Shown here: piece after piece, positions 46,666 to 59,049 of the stretch
Layout: each line of letters starts with the position of its first letter
Position numbering within the stretch: the stretch's first letter is position 1
Assembly (NCBI RefSeq): GCF_030272615.1
Contig: NW_026728916.1
Span: forward strand, 62,001-126,000
Reading direction: 5' to 3'
Length of the DNA: 64,000 nucleotides
Source of the DNA: Cryptomeria japonica
Lineage: Eukaryota; Streptophyta; Pinopsida; Cupressales; Cupressaceae
Program-made: the position numbers and the translations under genes
The notes under the pieces: model-generated
Told to the model about the DNA's origin: nothing
Database searches by the model: none
Seen by the model: only the letters and a program-made list of their open reading frames with translations

Positions 46666-46875
46666 TTATCCCCCCTTTTAACTCAATGCCAAAAGAAAGA
46701 ATGGCAAGTCGCTAAAGAACCAAACAAATGCCAACAAATACTGAGGAGTATAAAAAAATGTGAGACTAAAGATAATCCCCCTTACTTCATGTTGAGGATC
46801 AAATTATGGAAGAGAAGTTGCAGAGACAACACCAAGCTTGTCTCTAAAAATCTCAAACTATGCTTTAGGAAGTGG

Positions 46876-48310
46876 CTAAATGAAAATATCAACTACTTGA
46901 ACTTTGGTGGGAACATACTCAAGACCAACATCATTAGCTTCAAATTTTTCTGTAAGAAAATAATACCTAATATCAATATACTTTGTTCTAGAATACTGAA
47001 CTAGTTTTTTAGCAATATTGATTACACTTGTGTTATCACATAGAATGGACACTAGTTTAGGGACTACCACTTCAATATCAGATATGGTTCTTACCATCCA
47101 AAGAACCTGAGTAAAACAAATAGAGGCTACGATATATTTGGACTCAATTGTTGATAATGACACACAATCTTGTTTCTTGTTGTGCCAAGCAAGCAACCTC
47201 CCTCCCAAGTAGAATGCACCACTTGAGGTACTTCTATCAACTAGATCCCCTGCATAATCAGCATCTGTATATGCAACTAATGCAAAATCATTTTTTTTAG
47301 GGTACCACAAGCTGAAATCAATAGTACCAACAATATATTTCAAAATTATTTTAACAACATTCAAATGAGACACTTTAGGTATTGATTGAAACAGAGATGC
47401 CAGTCAAACTAAGTGCATGATATCTGGCCAAGTTGCAACAAGATAAAGAAGACTTCCAATCATGGATTTGTATAAAGTATGATCTACATTAGGCTTGTCA
47501 GAATCTTTTATATGTTTACAACCAGTTTCCATGGGAGTACGAACTGGTCTACAATCTGACATCTGAAACTTCTTTAACATCGCCCTAGAATACTTAGTTT
47601 GTGAGATAAAAATACCATTTTCTAGTTGATTGATTTGCAAACCAAGAAAGAATGAAATATCACCAAGACTTGATAAACAAGAACTACTAAAATGATATCA
47701 TTTTGTGTTTTGAAATATAAATTTCTATCAACAACACCTTTAGTAAAACCCTATTCATGTAAATGAGCATCCGATTTGGATTACCAAGCTTGAGGAGCTT
47801 TCTTTATCCCATAGAGAGCCTTTTTTAATCTGTAAACACATCCTTCTATGCCTAGAATATAGAAACCATCTGGTTGTTCCATACAAACCTCTTCTGTTAA
47901 GTCACCATTCAAGAATGCAGTTTTCACATCCATTTGAAAAATCTTGAAACCTTTGTAAAAAGAATATGCACAAAAGATTCAGATAGATTCCAATCTAGCT
48001 ATAGGAGCAAAGGTTTCAGCATAGTCTAAACCTTCGATTTGAGAATATCCATTGTACACTAATTGTGCCTTGTTGCTTACAATTTTTCCTTGTTCATCTA
48101 ATTTATTCCTAAAGACCCATTTTGCACCAATTACATTTTTATTTTTCAGGTCTAGGAACTAATTCCCATATTTTATTCTTTTCTATTTGCTCAAGCTCTT
48201 CGTGCATAGCTTTTATACAACATTCATCTTTACTTGCTTCAGTATAATTTTTAGGCTCTAATTTAGAGAGTAAAGATTAATGAACTTGTTCAACACTACC
48301 TTTTGTATTT
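46876..48310 (-). pseudogene. Long-LTR Copia reverse transcriptase and RNase H
   Basis: On the minus strand the RT start lies near 47760-48200 (strings equivalent to [14 protein letters not shown] and [11 protein letters not shown] are read through several stops). RT continues at 47640-47404 (QTKYSRAMLKKFQM, TPMETGCK). RNase H is at 47373-46876 (TDADYAGDLVDRSTSS, and TIESKYIVAS where SSTEAEYVA is usual). The YVDD box region near 47680 is damaged. Multiple frameshifts. Confidence 0.85.
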
Positions 48311-48901
48311 GCCAACCACCTTCTTGTTTGAACTCCCACTGAAATATCTCTAACTACCTGATTTGGAGGATGATTTTTCTTCAATAGCCTTGAGGATAAG
48401 TGAGTAGATGGGTATCTGCATTAATGTCACTTTGTACATTGTGATCTATTGTAAGATCAGATTGTTTAGTAACAATTGACTCATCTAAAATCTGTGAATT
48501 TTCATCAATACTTTTTGCAACAGCTTCACCATCAGTCACTTTCAATTGTTCACTATTTTTTTCATCAACCTTAACATTGACACTTTCTACTATTCTTCTT
48601 GTTCTTTTGTTATATCACTTATAAGCTTTGTTGTGTGTAGAGTATCCCAAGAAGATACCCTCATCACACCTCGACTCAAAGCTTCCAATGCTACCATTTT
48701 CCTTCTTTATGAAACATTTATTGCTAAAAATATTGAAGTATTGAACATTTGCAATTCTTCTATACCATAGTTCATATGGTGTATTTAATGTGTTGGTTCT
48801 ATATCATAGTCTATTTAAAATATAAGGAACACTGTGCACTGCTTCCTTTTAGTATGCATTTGCAAGACCTATATTATGTAACATGTCTCTAGCCATTTAT
48901 T

Positions 48902-49606
48902 TCATAGTCCTATTTTTTTCTCAGCAACACCATTTTGTTGTGGTGTTCGGGAGGAAGAATATTGTCTCATTATACCATTTTCTTCACAATAATCCTCAAA
49001 CTTCTGCGAGGTAAACTCGCCTCCTTTATCTGATCTAAGAAATTTCATTTTCAAATCAAATTCATTTTCTACAAATTTCTTAAAGATATTGAACCTATGA
49101 AAGGCTTCATCTTTATGTCTCAAAAAGGTTACCCATGTCATATGCGTGTAGTCATCTATAAACAACATAAAATATCTCTCATTATTCAAGGACTTATCCC
49201 TTGTTGGACCACACAAATAAATGTGTACTAACTGCAAAGGTTTGGTAGAGGTGTACTCTCTTGCTTTAAATATTTCTGTTGCTTGTTTACATTCCTAACT
49301 TTTCTTACAAATCTGATTTTCAGGTTTAGATAAACCATGCATCTTTCTCACATTCTAATTTTTACTTATTTTAATCAGATTATCATAATTGATATGATGA
49401 AACCTCCTATGCCACAATTTTGACTCATCTATTTGACTTATAAAGCAAACATTGCTTTCATAATGATTACTTGAGTCTTCTTGAAGATAATATACATTTC
49501 TATGTGTTCTGTAGCTTGCTACAATTGTTTTACCAGACTTCTTTTGAATCCCACAACCCAAGGCAAAAAATTTAACATCAAAACCATTATCATAAATATG
49601 ACTCAC
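48902..49606 (-). pseudogene. Long-LTR Copia pre-integrase and integrase
   Basis: 49606-49355 has the pre-integrase (LWHRRFHHINYDNL). 49237-48902 has the integrase core (LCGPTRDKSLNNERYFMLF, IDDYTHMTWV, RSDKGGEFTS, SSRTPQQNGVAEKK), so all three catalytic acidic residues can be seen. Stops flank both pieces. Confidence 0.9.
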
Positions 49607-49759
49607 ACTTAATAAATTATGAGTTAATCCCTCTGCATAATAAACATCATGAAGAGGGATATCATTTTCAAGAAGAATAATACCTTTTCCAATAATAGGA
49701 ACACAATGATCATTTTTAAATTTGACAAGACCACCCGAATAATCTTCATACTTGACAAA

Positions 49760-51400
49760 TCAACTTCTCTCACCAATCATATGATGAGAGAACCCACTGT
49801 CAAGCACCCAATAATTTCTCTTGATGGAATGCAAAACTGACTCAACAATTAATGTTTTGTTTTTAGGCTTCCATTCAAGCTTAGCCTTCTTATTTGTACT
49901 TGATCTGGATTTGAAACAATTCTTACAAAAAGTAGCTATGTGGCCTCTTTCATTGCACTTAAAACACTTAAGATTGACAAGAAAATGATAAAGATTTCCA
50001 TTAACAATGTTATAGCTTGTTTTTGTCATTATATTGCAAGTATAAGCTTTATGACCAAATTGCTTGCAATTAAAACAATAACCATTAAAGATAGAAACAT
50101 TATGAGAAATCTTACCCTTTCCCTTTCCAACCTCACTTAAACATTGTCCTTCATTGGAATATGTAAGTTGATTTATCAGTTGCACAATCTTGGCTTCTAG
50201 AATATTGCACTTTAACTCCTTAGATTTAAGCTTTTCTTTAGTAACATCAAGCATCCTTTTAGTTTCCTCTTTCTCAAGAGTCAAATCAGAAATAGTTTGA
50301 ATATTTTTGTGATCTTTTTCATTTAGAATAATTGAATATTTTCTTAATTTCTTGATCGCTTTGAGAGCAGATTTCAATTCTCCCTCAAGATCAATTTCTG
50401 ACTTAGAACTTGATTGTTCTTATTTTGCACGTACTATTTCAGCCATAAAAATAATCTCCTTAGTTTCATCAAAAGATTCAATTGATTAACTATCAGTCAC
50501 ATCAGCAAAAAAATTCTTTTTCTTTTTGAATTTATTCCTTTTCTTAAACTTAAATTGATTTTTCTTGAAACTCTTTTTGTGATCTTCATCATCACTTTCA
50601 AGGTCTTTGTTAGGACAGTTTGCAACATAATGTCCTATCTTGCCACAATTGAAACACTTAAAGGGCAATTTACCTTTGTATTTTCTAGACCCATTTTTCA
50701 TTTTTATAACAAAGGACAACTCTTCTTCATCTAAAGCATCAGAATCAAGATTTTCTAGATCCTTTTTAGAAGTCTTGAAAGTAGACTCTTTGTTTGTAGA
50801 CACATTTTCATTCAGTCTCATTCCATAAGCTGTGAATGACCCATGTAGGTCATCTAATTTCATATTGTTAATGTCTCTTTCCTCTACAACAACAATCTAA
50901 GAGTCAAACTTTGTGGTTATAGATCTTAAAATTTTGCAGACAACAATGTTTTCTTCAAGAGATTCTCCTAGACCCCTAATTGAGTTAACAATTTCTTGAA
51001 CCCTAAGAAAATAATTAGTAATTTTTTCATCTTAAGCCATTTTCAAACTTTCAAACCTATCCCTAAATGTTTGAGGTTTTGCTTCCTTTACTTTTGCATC
51101 ACCATCATAGATGTTTTTTAATTTGATCCATAATGCATAAGTATTTTTATAATCCATTATATTAACTAAGACATCATTTGTCAATCCACAACAGATAACA
51201 TTTTTTGCTTTGTCATTGCATTCATAATCCTTTTTTTTCTTTAGGAGTTGATGGTGCTATAGTAGCAGTATATGTTGTTTCTACTGTTGCCCATACATCA
51301 TACCCTAATGAAGTGAGATGCTTTTGCCTTCTAAACTTCCAAAAAGCATAACCAGTACCATCAAATAATGGTTCTCTGGTTGTGGATAGGCCTTCTTGCA
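49760..51400 (-). pseudogene. Long-LTR Copia gag and protease with three zinc knuckles
   Basis: Gag starts near 51400 (LFDGTGYAFWKFR, then LWIKLKNIYDG). At 50863-50486 is the first knuckle CFNCGKIGHYVANC followed by a Lys-rich tail. A coiled-coil-like part and two more knuckles (CFNCKQFGHKAYTC and CFKCNERGHIATFC) lie in 50377-49760. The protease motif is WVLDSGFSHHM. Gag is broken by stops near 51030 and 50900 and around 50450. Confidence 0.88.
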
Positions 51401-51455
51401 TTTACATGTTGTACTCCTAACTAGGAAACCCCTCGGTTACTCAACAACAAGGTTT

Positions 51456-51468
51456 GGCTCTAATACCA
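51456..51468 (-). other. Primer-binding site of the long-LTR Copia
   Basis: On the minus strand TGGTATTAGAGCC, the Met tRNA site with one change, two bases after the 5' LTR end. Confidence 0.82.
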
Positions 51469-51470
51469 AT

Positions 51471-54213
51471 TTTTGGAGTACTAGAATCATTGAGAGGGGG
51501 GGTGAATCAGTGATTCAATCAATTTATTTCAAATTCCTTTTAAATTTTCTTATTAAAAATAAATTTAACAAAGCACTAAAAGAAAATGAACTAATCAAAC
51601 ATCTACACAAATGTAACACAAAATTTCTTGAGTGAAAACCCTCTCGGGGAATAAAACCACTTGTAAAATTGGCTTCACTAGCCTTATGTAAAAATCTGAT
51701 TTGTACAATGTCCTCACTAGCTTAATTTGTCTCACTAGCAAAGTGCTACCTCACTGGTAGCTTTTCATACAATTTTAGATACATAGTTAGTTCTTTGTTT
51801 TCAATAAATACATTCTTTGTTCTGTCATAACCTCAGAACTAGAGACATATGAACTAAACAAATATAATATATTGTCTCTTCTTGAATAATTTCTCTATAA
51901 TAGCTTTCTCGCACCTTTTCTATTTCTTTCACTCTCTTTTATTGAGAGAAGAAAGATGAAAAACATTATCATTTACAATACAAAAAAGTAATCGTTGTTT
52001 ACAACTCTCTTTTAAATGACAAAAAAAATTTATTTAAAAAAAAATGATAAGCAAATCATTTCACTGAAGACAGATAATCTACAATATTCTTCAAGATGAC
52101 TTTGCAAAATAATCAAATGTTTATTTGAATGCCCACTTTTACAAATAACAGAAGCATCTTTACCTATAACCACCTTTATCAAAATAATAAGAGTTTCTTT
52201 GAATAGTCTCACACTTTTTGTCAAATGCCAAAGGTATCTTCATCACATAACTTCCTGTTTGAAATAGTTCCATGATAATCTGTAGATAAGATGAATTTTA
52301 ATAACCATGAATTGGATTTTAATAAAGTCCCAAGCCTAAACTTGGGTTAATGAAAAAAAATCATAAATAAGAGCAGTTAACAAATCCCTGAACCTGGATG
52401 AAGGTAACAAATAACAAAGGCTATAACATAGACAACATTGTTTATGGTAAAAATAGAAACAACAATATTGAAAGACTAGAATAGATTCAACCACGAAACC
52501 CTAGCCTAACAACAATAAAAATACACCATAACATATGAAGATTACCTAAGACAATGTAAATCAAATGAAATCACAAAGATTATATGATCACATGTCAAAT
52601 AGGGTTTGAATCTCCATTCTTCCTATCTCCATTGATGTTGCTTGATATATTTTCTCTCAGATTTTATGTGTGCACAAGAGCTCAACAAAGAACGTAAATG
52701 TGGTTGCAAGTAGGCTTGATCGCATATGAAAGTTCGAATTCTAGAATGCTTGAAATGCTAGTAGTTGAATAGGATGATTAGGAGGATAAAGGATTTAATT
52801 AAATAAATAGATTTATTTAATTAATAGAAGAATTAGGCTAAAATAATTAAATAACTAAAAAATATTTATTTAATTAAATAGGACAATTTTAGGTGTCTAC
52901 AAACACTATAAACAGTAAGCCAAGCCTTTAGTTTTGGTTAACGAATCAAAACCTTTAACAGACATTTTAGCAAATAAAAGTACCATGAAACACAATTTTT
53001 AATACAACATTGTAACCTTAACATGATTTCATATACCAGAGTATGACTATTTGTAATTGAGATTGACTTTCCTTATCACAAATAGCGATATGAAACCCAT
53101 GTCAAAAATACTATAAATACAATGTAAGCAACTCTTTAACAAACACATTAATAGACAAGGGTTTTGGAGACAAGAAACTAAAAAAAAATTGAAATTCATT
53201 AATATGATAAGAGACGACACAAACTAAACATTTTTACCCTTAAACTTTACAAATGCCAAAAGACAAGACAAGATTTATAAACATTCAAGAGGACTGAATG
53301 TAAAGATTATATACTTAACCTGAGCCCAGGCATTTTAACTTTTGACATTCAAGGATAGAAGTAAATATTAACAAATGACATGGCTCAAAAGAAAACATGA
53401 CTAATTAGAGATTAAGGACCAAAAAACCTGAATGTCACCTTTTTATTTGCACTGCTTAAACTTCCATCTCCTGCCAGATTTCCACTTGAATGTTCTTCTA
53501 TGCCTAAAAAACTTCAACATTCTATTCAGATTTTGTCTTACCACCATCATCATGTTTAGGGTTTGAGAAAGCCTAACTAAAACCAAACCATAACAAATAT
53601 CAAATGAAACAATAATATCCCAAATAGAGCTCGAAGCTTCATGCAAAGCTATAAACGAAAGTTAAATGTGCTTTGACATCTGGTGGTATTTTAATGGGAT
53701 TTCATTTCCCATTTTTTGTCCACCTTATTTGAAAATGCCGATAACAAAAAATGGCAAGACTATGTAATATAAGTGCTAGACATGTAAGAACTTAAACTTC
53801 ATAAACCCCCATTCACCTATTTTCCACATCACCTTAGCAAAAATAACATGTGTATTTGTATACTTCAAATATGAAATGCATACCATGCCATATTAATACA
53901 TGAGTTCTATTCATTTTCAATGATAAAATGCCACATTAGAGTCTCAATATAAAAATTTCACATTAGAATCACATTACCACCATGACTTTATATGTGCAAA
54001 GTATACCATGCAGTAATCAAATATATTGACTTGAAAATGTCAACCAAAGAAGTGTCAAACCAATATTACCATCATAGTATCCTATAATGCTTCAAAAACT
54101 AGATATGTAACCAAGATCAAGTTTGAAAAACATATTTATGTATGCATCCAAAATCCATGTACCTGTAATATTTGTGTGTTGACTGAAATGCCAACAAATA
54201 TTGAGGACTAACA
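51471..54213 (-). repeat. 5' LTR of the long-LTR Copia element
   Basis: 2743 bp on the right side. The first bases read TTTTGGAGTAC, against TGTTGGAGTAC in the other LTR. It ends ACTAACA at 54213. It is longer than its partner mainly because it holds a solo LTR at 52439-52901. Confidence 0.9.
52439..52901. mobile_element. Nested solo LTR inside the 5' LTR
   Basis: A 463-bp sequence with TGTTTATGG...GTCTACA ends, absent from the partner LTR at about 45120. It is flanked by AACAT (52434-52438) and AACAC (52902-52906). Its end (attttaggtgtctaca) and its repeated ATTTAATTAAAT motifs resemble the Gypsy-type LTR near 61642. It is probably a Gypsy solo LTR left by recombination. Confidence 0.8.
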
Positions 54214-54218
54214 AATAA

Positions 54219-54453
54219 TGCATGCAAAGTTGCATGAATTGTTATGTTCCATAATAAACTCCCGTAATCTTTTCATAAATTGTTTGTTCTATGAGGCTAC
54301 AAACTCTATTAATAATGAACCTCTTTAATTTTTGTAGAAGTTGCAATAAAGAAATTTTTGTATGAAAGATATAGTTAAAAAAAAATTAGAAATTATATTT
54401 TTATGGAGATCATTGAATGATCTATTTTTTTATGTCTATTGATAGGTATTATT
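54219..54453. repeat. Backbone repeat, copy 2, middle part
   Basis: Aligns with 40175-40391. It ends in attgataggtattatt (54438-54453), which is repeated at 56705-56720 around the LINE-like insertion. Confidence 0.85.
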
Positions 54454-54803
54454 TTTGATAAAGATAAATAGGTTTTATATGGATCTAAACCCCAAAGTTT
54501 TATAGACCAAGGCCAGCAACCAAAAAGAAATTAATCATAAGAGAAATAGGGGATAAAACCCACAAATACCACACACCAAAAACAAAATGAAAAGTCTCCA
54601 AAAAAGATAGGAAAAGACGCTCAACTGAGAGAGTGCACTAATTCACTATTTTTCTAAGTAATATTCTTGTTGATTTTCTCTGGATCCTCTATGATAAATA
54701 TAGAGGTACCTTGGTCCTCGCTCTAGCTCCTAGTCCTAGTACACGGGCCCAAACTACTCTTCCCTCTAGTGGCACTTTGGCCACCCTCCGACGCATTCTT
54801 TTT

Positions 54804-56150
54804 CTATTTTTCCCCGAAGGGAGGATCGCTGGCTATGGGACTAGTTTTATAGTCGGCCATCATGACATTGATTTTCTCCAAACCTTTATCACTATTACTC
54901 ATCACCTCCCTACTAATTTCCACCAGATTATTTAGGTTGTCTTTGATGTCCTTCACATAGTCTTCTATCTTATCAATTTTGCACTCATGGAAGATCTTCA
55001 TTGTTTCAACATCCTGAGATATCTTCTTAATGATGCTCATGATCATCTTAGTTTTACTAGGCCCAAGGGACTCCATGAAAGTTTCAATAATTCCCTTGAT
55101 CCCATCTTTTAGGCTTCCAATTTCCTTATTTACCCACTACCAGTAATTCTCTTGGCCCCTAGTGACATCCAAAATCAGGTCTTCTAGAACCTTCTCCCCA
55201 TTTTTATCACCTTCATTCTCCTTATTCACCATCTCCTATTTCTCGTTATCCACATTGATGGGCATCTCTAACCTAATCTCATGGTCCTTGTCTTTGGACC
55301 CACTTGGCTTGGTCAATTTTATTTTCTTCCTGATGGGGTCTCTAGGTCTTGCATTTTACTACTACTGGATTTGAATTTTCTTTCTGACCACCTTGGAGGA
55401 TTGGTTTTTCTTCTACTGTTAGTTCTTGGGGTCACCATAGCCTCCCCTTATTTTTTCGGTCTATACCCAGGGTCCTGCACATCATTGATATCACACCAAT
55501 CCATGACAGTGCCACTTTCATCATCTTCCATCTCCGCGCCAGAAACAAACCGCACCTTAGGGTTAGAGGAAGAAATGTGGGTTTTATCCATGGGGGAGGG
55601 TTTCACTTCATGATATTTGACATACTCCATGATTAACATCATAAGCCCTTCATGAAGGACCAAATTATTTGGGTTCTCAACATGTTTAGCTAAACTATTT
55701 GCCAAGGACGAAACCAAGTAGATGGGGATGAAAATAATTTTACCATGCCTAAAATGGTTTAAGATTGTAAGATGATACGAGAAAATACTAGCATGTCTAC
55801 CATTTTAGAAACCCTTTGTTGTTCCTTTTCCTTGTCAAAAAAAGCAGCAATGGCCTCCTCACCCAATTCCTTCCTCTTAAAATTTTTTTGCCCTCCATAG
55901 CAAGTCCAATAACAGTGGCAACCAAGGTTTCGTCAACATGGAATTATGCCCCATAAAAAACTAAGACACCCTTGTTCCAACCTTTGACAAACCTTTTAGT
56001 AACCAGGGAATAGTTTCCATGAAGTCTTTCCAGATAAGGGACCATCCCACCATCAAAGATTTCCTTCTAGACCTCATTATTCTTTATCCATTTATCATAG
56101 GTCATGGGTCCATGCCTATTATTATCACCACCCATTCTATTACTCAGGTA
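54804..56150 (-). pseudogene. Unassigned ORF relic carried by the LINE-like insertion
   Basis: Pieces on the minus strand: near 56130-55950 MTYDKWIKNNEV, PYLERLHGNYSLVTKRFVKG and HVDETLVATVIGLAMEGKK. At 55717-55448 are LHEGLMMLIMEYVKYHEVK and ESGTVMDWCDIND. At 55076-54804 is a coiled-coil-like end (DNLNNLVEISREVMSNSDKG). I do not recognise the family. Similar frames may recur near plant transposons, but I cannot verify that here. Stops interrupt it. Confidence 0.5.
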
Positions 56151-56280
56151 ATCTAGAAAACTGCTCTCGAGATGCAAAACCAAGAGAAAGAAAAACTAGA
56201 AACAGGGCGAGATAAAGTTTCTAGAGATACTCAAAGTTGTAATAATTTGAATTACAATCCAAATGGCTCCCATCCCATCA

Positions 56281-56703
56281 TTATCTATCAGCATTAAAGT
56301 CATTTGTAAGGACAAAGATATCAACATCATTTCTTTCCAGGTCACATAGAGTTTTGGGGAAGGTTTCCCATCCGCTCCACCATTTAACCGCCACGTTATC
56401 AACAACCAAGTTGGTAGCATGATCTTCTAGTTTATTTCCTTCCCAGAAAACATTTGAAATATTGAACTCCTCTAGTCCAGAAATCATTTCAAGGAAATCC
56501 TTGATCATGTTCGAAATAGTCCAGCTTGGCTCCATACTATCCCTGATGCATTTTACAATGTTAACCGATTTACTTTCCATCCAGACCCATCTAAAGCCCT
56601 CCTTGGTCACCATGTCTAGCCCTCTGTAGGCTACATTGGCCTCTGCATAATGGTTAGTTTGGGTGCCCAAAGGGAGAGCCACCACGAAGACCAACAAACC
56701 CAA
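56281..56703 (-). pseudogene. RNase H-like domain from a LINE ORF2 end
   Basis: An open 140-codon frame that starts at the element boundary, so it is a 5'-truncated end of a larger ORF. Strings NHYAEANVAYRGLDMV, WVWMESKSVNIVKCI, PSWTISNMIKDFLEMI and FWEGNKLEDHATNL match the RVT_3-type RNase H domain found at the end of plant LINE ORF2. The acidic residues in AEA and MESKS are where catalytic ones lie. Confidence 0.8.
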
Positions 56704-56720
56704 TATTGATAGGTATTATT

Positions 56721-57350
56721 AGGAAAGTGAGCTATTTCATTTATCACTATATTTCATTATTGTTATTTCATTTTCTCTATTGTCATGTTCATTGAATCAG
56801 TTGGTTTAAGATTCAAACAATAGATATATTAAGAACATTTGAACACATATATTATTCAATAAATTATTGTAGTCCTTTTTTATTTTCAAAGTAGTTATTT
56901 TTTATATTTATAATTTTTTAATTAGGCAATTTCAAATAGGTTAAAAATATTTTATTATTTGTTTTGTAAAATCATTAATCTTTTTTAGATAATTTGTTTT
57001 AAAAAATTATTTATAAATTATTGTAATATTCATTGATATTTAACTCCTCATGAAATTCCATTCAATTGGTTTGGAGATTAAAACTCGGTATCATTACAAA
57101 TACATATAAAATAGAATCTCAAAATGTGTCCATTCAAATAACTATGAATCATGCATTATAGTGATAAGGGGTCTTCACTTTTAATAACAACATGCTCAAC
57201 TACCCATGATACTACCTGAAGAATTTCTCTTAAAATTCTATATATTTATAGGTGTGACATTTATGAATAGAGGAAATCATTAAAGTGCATCTCAGAACTT
57301 TATGGATGTATTCAAATATAGCATGAGCAATTTAACAAAAAATGTTAGTT
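56721..57350. repeat. Backbone repeat end, then flank shared with 18330-18840
   Basis: 56721-56765 completes copy 2 of the backbone repeat (ctatttcatttatcacta against ttatttaatttaccacca). From about 56800 on the sequence aligns with the protease 3' flank at 18330-18840 (agaacattt, ataaattatt, tcatgaaattc). No gene. Confidence 0.6.
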
Positions 57351-58320
57351 TGAAGTAATCATATGACTGGCTACTGGATTATATTACCAAAAGAAATATA
57401 TAACACAATAACCTAAGCTATAGTTTTGTTAAACTAAAACTTAATGCTTCCTCAATGAATACCTTCAAACTACATTTATTCACATATCAAATAATTTCTA
57501 TGAATTGATAAGAGACAATGAAAAAAATAGATAGCTTCAATAGTTTTAAACATTTTATAAGATGGAAAATTTACATAATAAGAATCTATACAAATAATCA
57601 GAAAACAAGTAGTGATGGAAAATATCAAAAATATAATTTTTTTGATATTTTCTATGTTTTAGTAAATGGCATTTTGGAGGTCTTCAGAGCATTTTTGGCC
57701 CTTGAAACTTTGTATGGTCCTTTATGGACATTGCCATAGGAAATTCCATAAAGGACCGAAACTAGAGCTCTTGGAGATCTTTCCAATGGTGAAAACAGTT
57801 CACAGTTTCGAGTATTGAGTGAAAATTTATGACTTTTTGAAGTTGGACTAAGTTTTTATATAGTTTTTTGATATTTTTGTTAGTTTTTGGTTTTTATTTA
57901 GTAATAAATATTCTAGACTATTCATTTTCAATTCGAAGCGGATTTTGGTGACCCTTGGGATCTCATGAACTTTGTATATAGAAGAATTTTGAATGGAATG
58001 AACTCACTTTTTGGCTTGCAATAATTTTGGTCAAATTTTATTTTTGTAATCAAAATTGTCAATACCATAGGTTATACACCAAGTGTTGTACTCTGAAGTT
58101 AAAATTTGGATCAATGGTATCAAATCTTGTTTGCTTGTGTATGCCACATTGCACGTGTTCAACATATCAAAGGTTTGGGTTGGAAAAAAATATCCCTTAG
58201 ATTACCATCCTTTAAGATGCACACGATTGAAAATGTCTAAATTTCAAAGTGATAGTTCAAATTACAATCTAAACATTGGTTGAAGATGTGTTAAAGAAAC
58301 AATGTGAATAAATGATTGAA
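57351..58320. other. Intergenic DNA without recognisable features
   Basis: AT-rich, with short open frames only. A hairpin-like ctttatggacattgccataggaaattccataaag lies around 57718-57753. Nothing else was recognised. Confidence 0.45.
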
Positions 58321-58329
58321 CAATTCAAA

Positions 58330-58990
58330 CAAGTGCTGGAAAATTGTAGGTCACAAGAAAACCCACCATTCGATGGATATAGTCATTCAAGGTGCAGGTG
58401 AATTTTGATATTCCTACTTTTCAAGGAAAGATTGATGCAGAATTTGTTGATGATTGGATATCAAAATTGGAGTAAACTTTTTCTATTAATCAATTCTTAG
58501 ACGCTAAAAAATTACTTTTGCCCTCCTCAAAGCTGAGAGTCATGTGAAGCATTCATGGGAAGCTAAAACATCATCCAAGAGAGTACAAGTCGGGGATGAA
58601 TTTGGCATATCTTTGATCGGATACCTACATGGGGGAATTTGTAGAGAACATAAAGGAAAATATTTTCCTTAACATACCAACAAACAAAAGTATATATAGT
58701 GGAAATTGCTTTGATAGAAAAAGGATCAAATAGTTCATGAATATACTAACACATTTCATCCCCTACCAACAAAGCTTAGCATCAAGGATTTTGAGAAACA
58801 TTGAGTTCTGAAACATCAAAGTGGGCTTCATAGGTATCTACAAAATGAGATAGACTTTCTGAACATAGAGACTTTATCTAGTGGCTTCAAGTTTGCTTCA
58901 AATATTGAGGACAAATTCAAGCAAAATGGAAGGAGGGATAATTTTATGAACAACAAATGGAAAGGTGAATGTAGCACAAATTTCTAAGAA
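58330..58990 (+). pseudogene. Ty3/Gypsy-type gag relic
   Basis: Translation across frames shows FDIPTFQGKIDAEFVDDWIS, then LFALLKAESHVKHSWEAK. Then come QIVHEYTNTFHPLPTKLSIK and LHRYLQNEIDFLNIETL. This order is that of the retrotransposon gag domain in plant Gypsy elements (QSVQEYT-type box included). Many shifts and stops. The following patch near 58985-59040 resembles 19030-19090. Confidence 0.6.
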
Positions 58991-59049
58991 AAGATAATCA
59001 TTTAAATTCTACAAATAGATGCAAAGTTCCACCTAGTTGTGCTAATTGT

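Larger units (their letters stand above)
44205..54213 (-). mobile_element. Ty1/Copia LTR retrotransposon with LTRs over 2 kb
   Basis: A 10,009-bp element on the minus strand with exact AATAA target duplications. The 3' LTR is 44205-46292 and the 5' LTR 51471-54213. The primer-binding site is at 51456-51468 and the polypurine tract (AAAGGGGGAG on the minus strand) at about 46294-46304. Gag, integrase, RT and RNase H are recognisable, in Copia order, but broken. Gag carries three zinc knuckles, which is unusual. A solo LTR is nested in the 5' LTR. Confidence 0.94.
54454..56704 (-). mobile_element. LINE-like non-LTR insertion with 16-bp target duplication
   Basis: 2251 bp flanked by an exact 16-bp duplication (54438-54453 and 56705-56720), typical of target-primed reverse transcription. 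The 3' end is on the left, with a short tail (TTTATCTTTATCAAAAAT on the minus strand). At the 5' end is the RNase H tail of a LINE ORF2. Then follows a separate frame of unknown kind to about 54800. The empty site is at 40376-40391. A 5'-truncated LINE with extra 3' sequence, or a chimera made at insertion, would fit. Confidence 0.85.
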
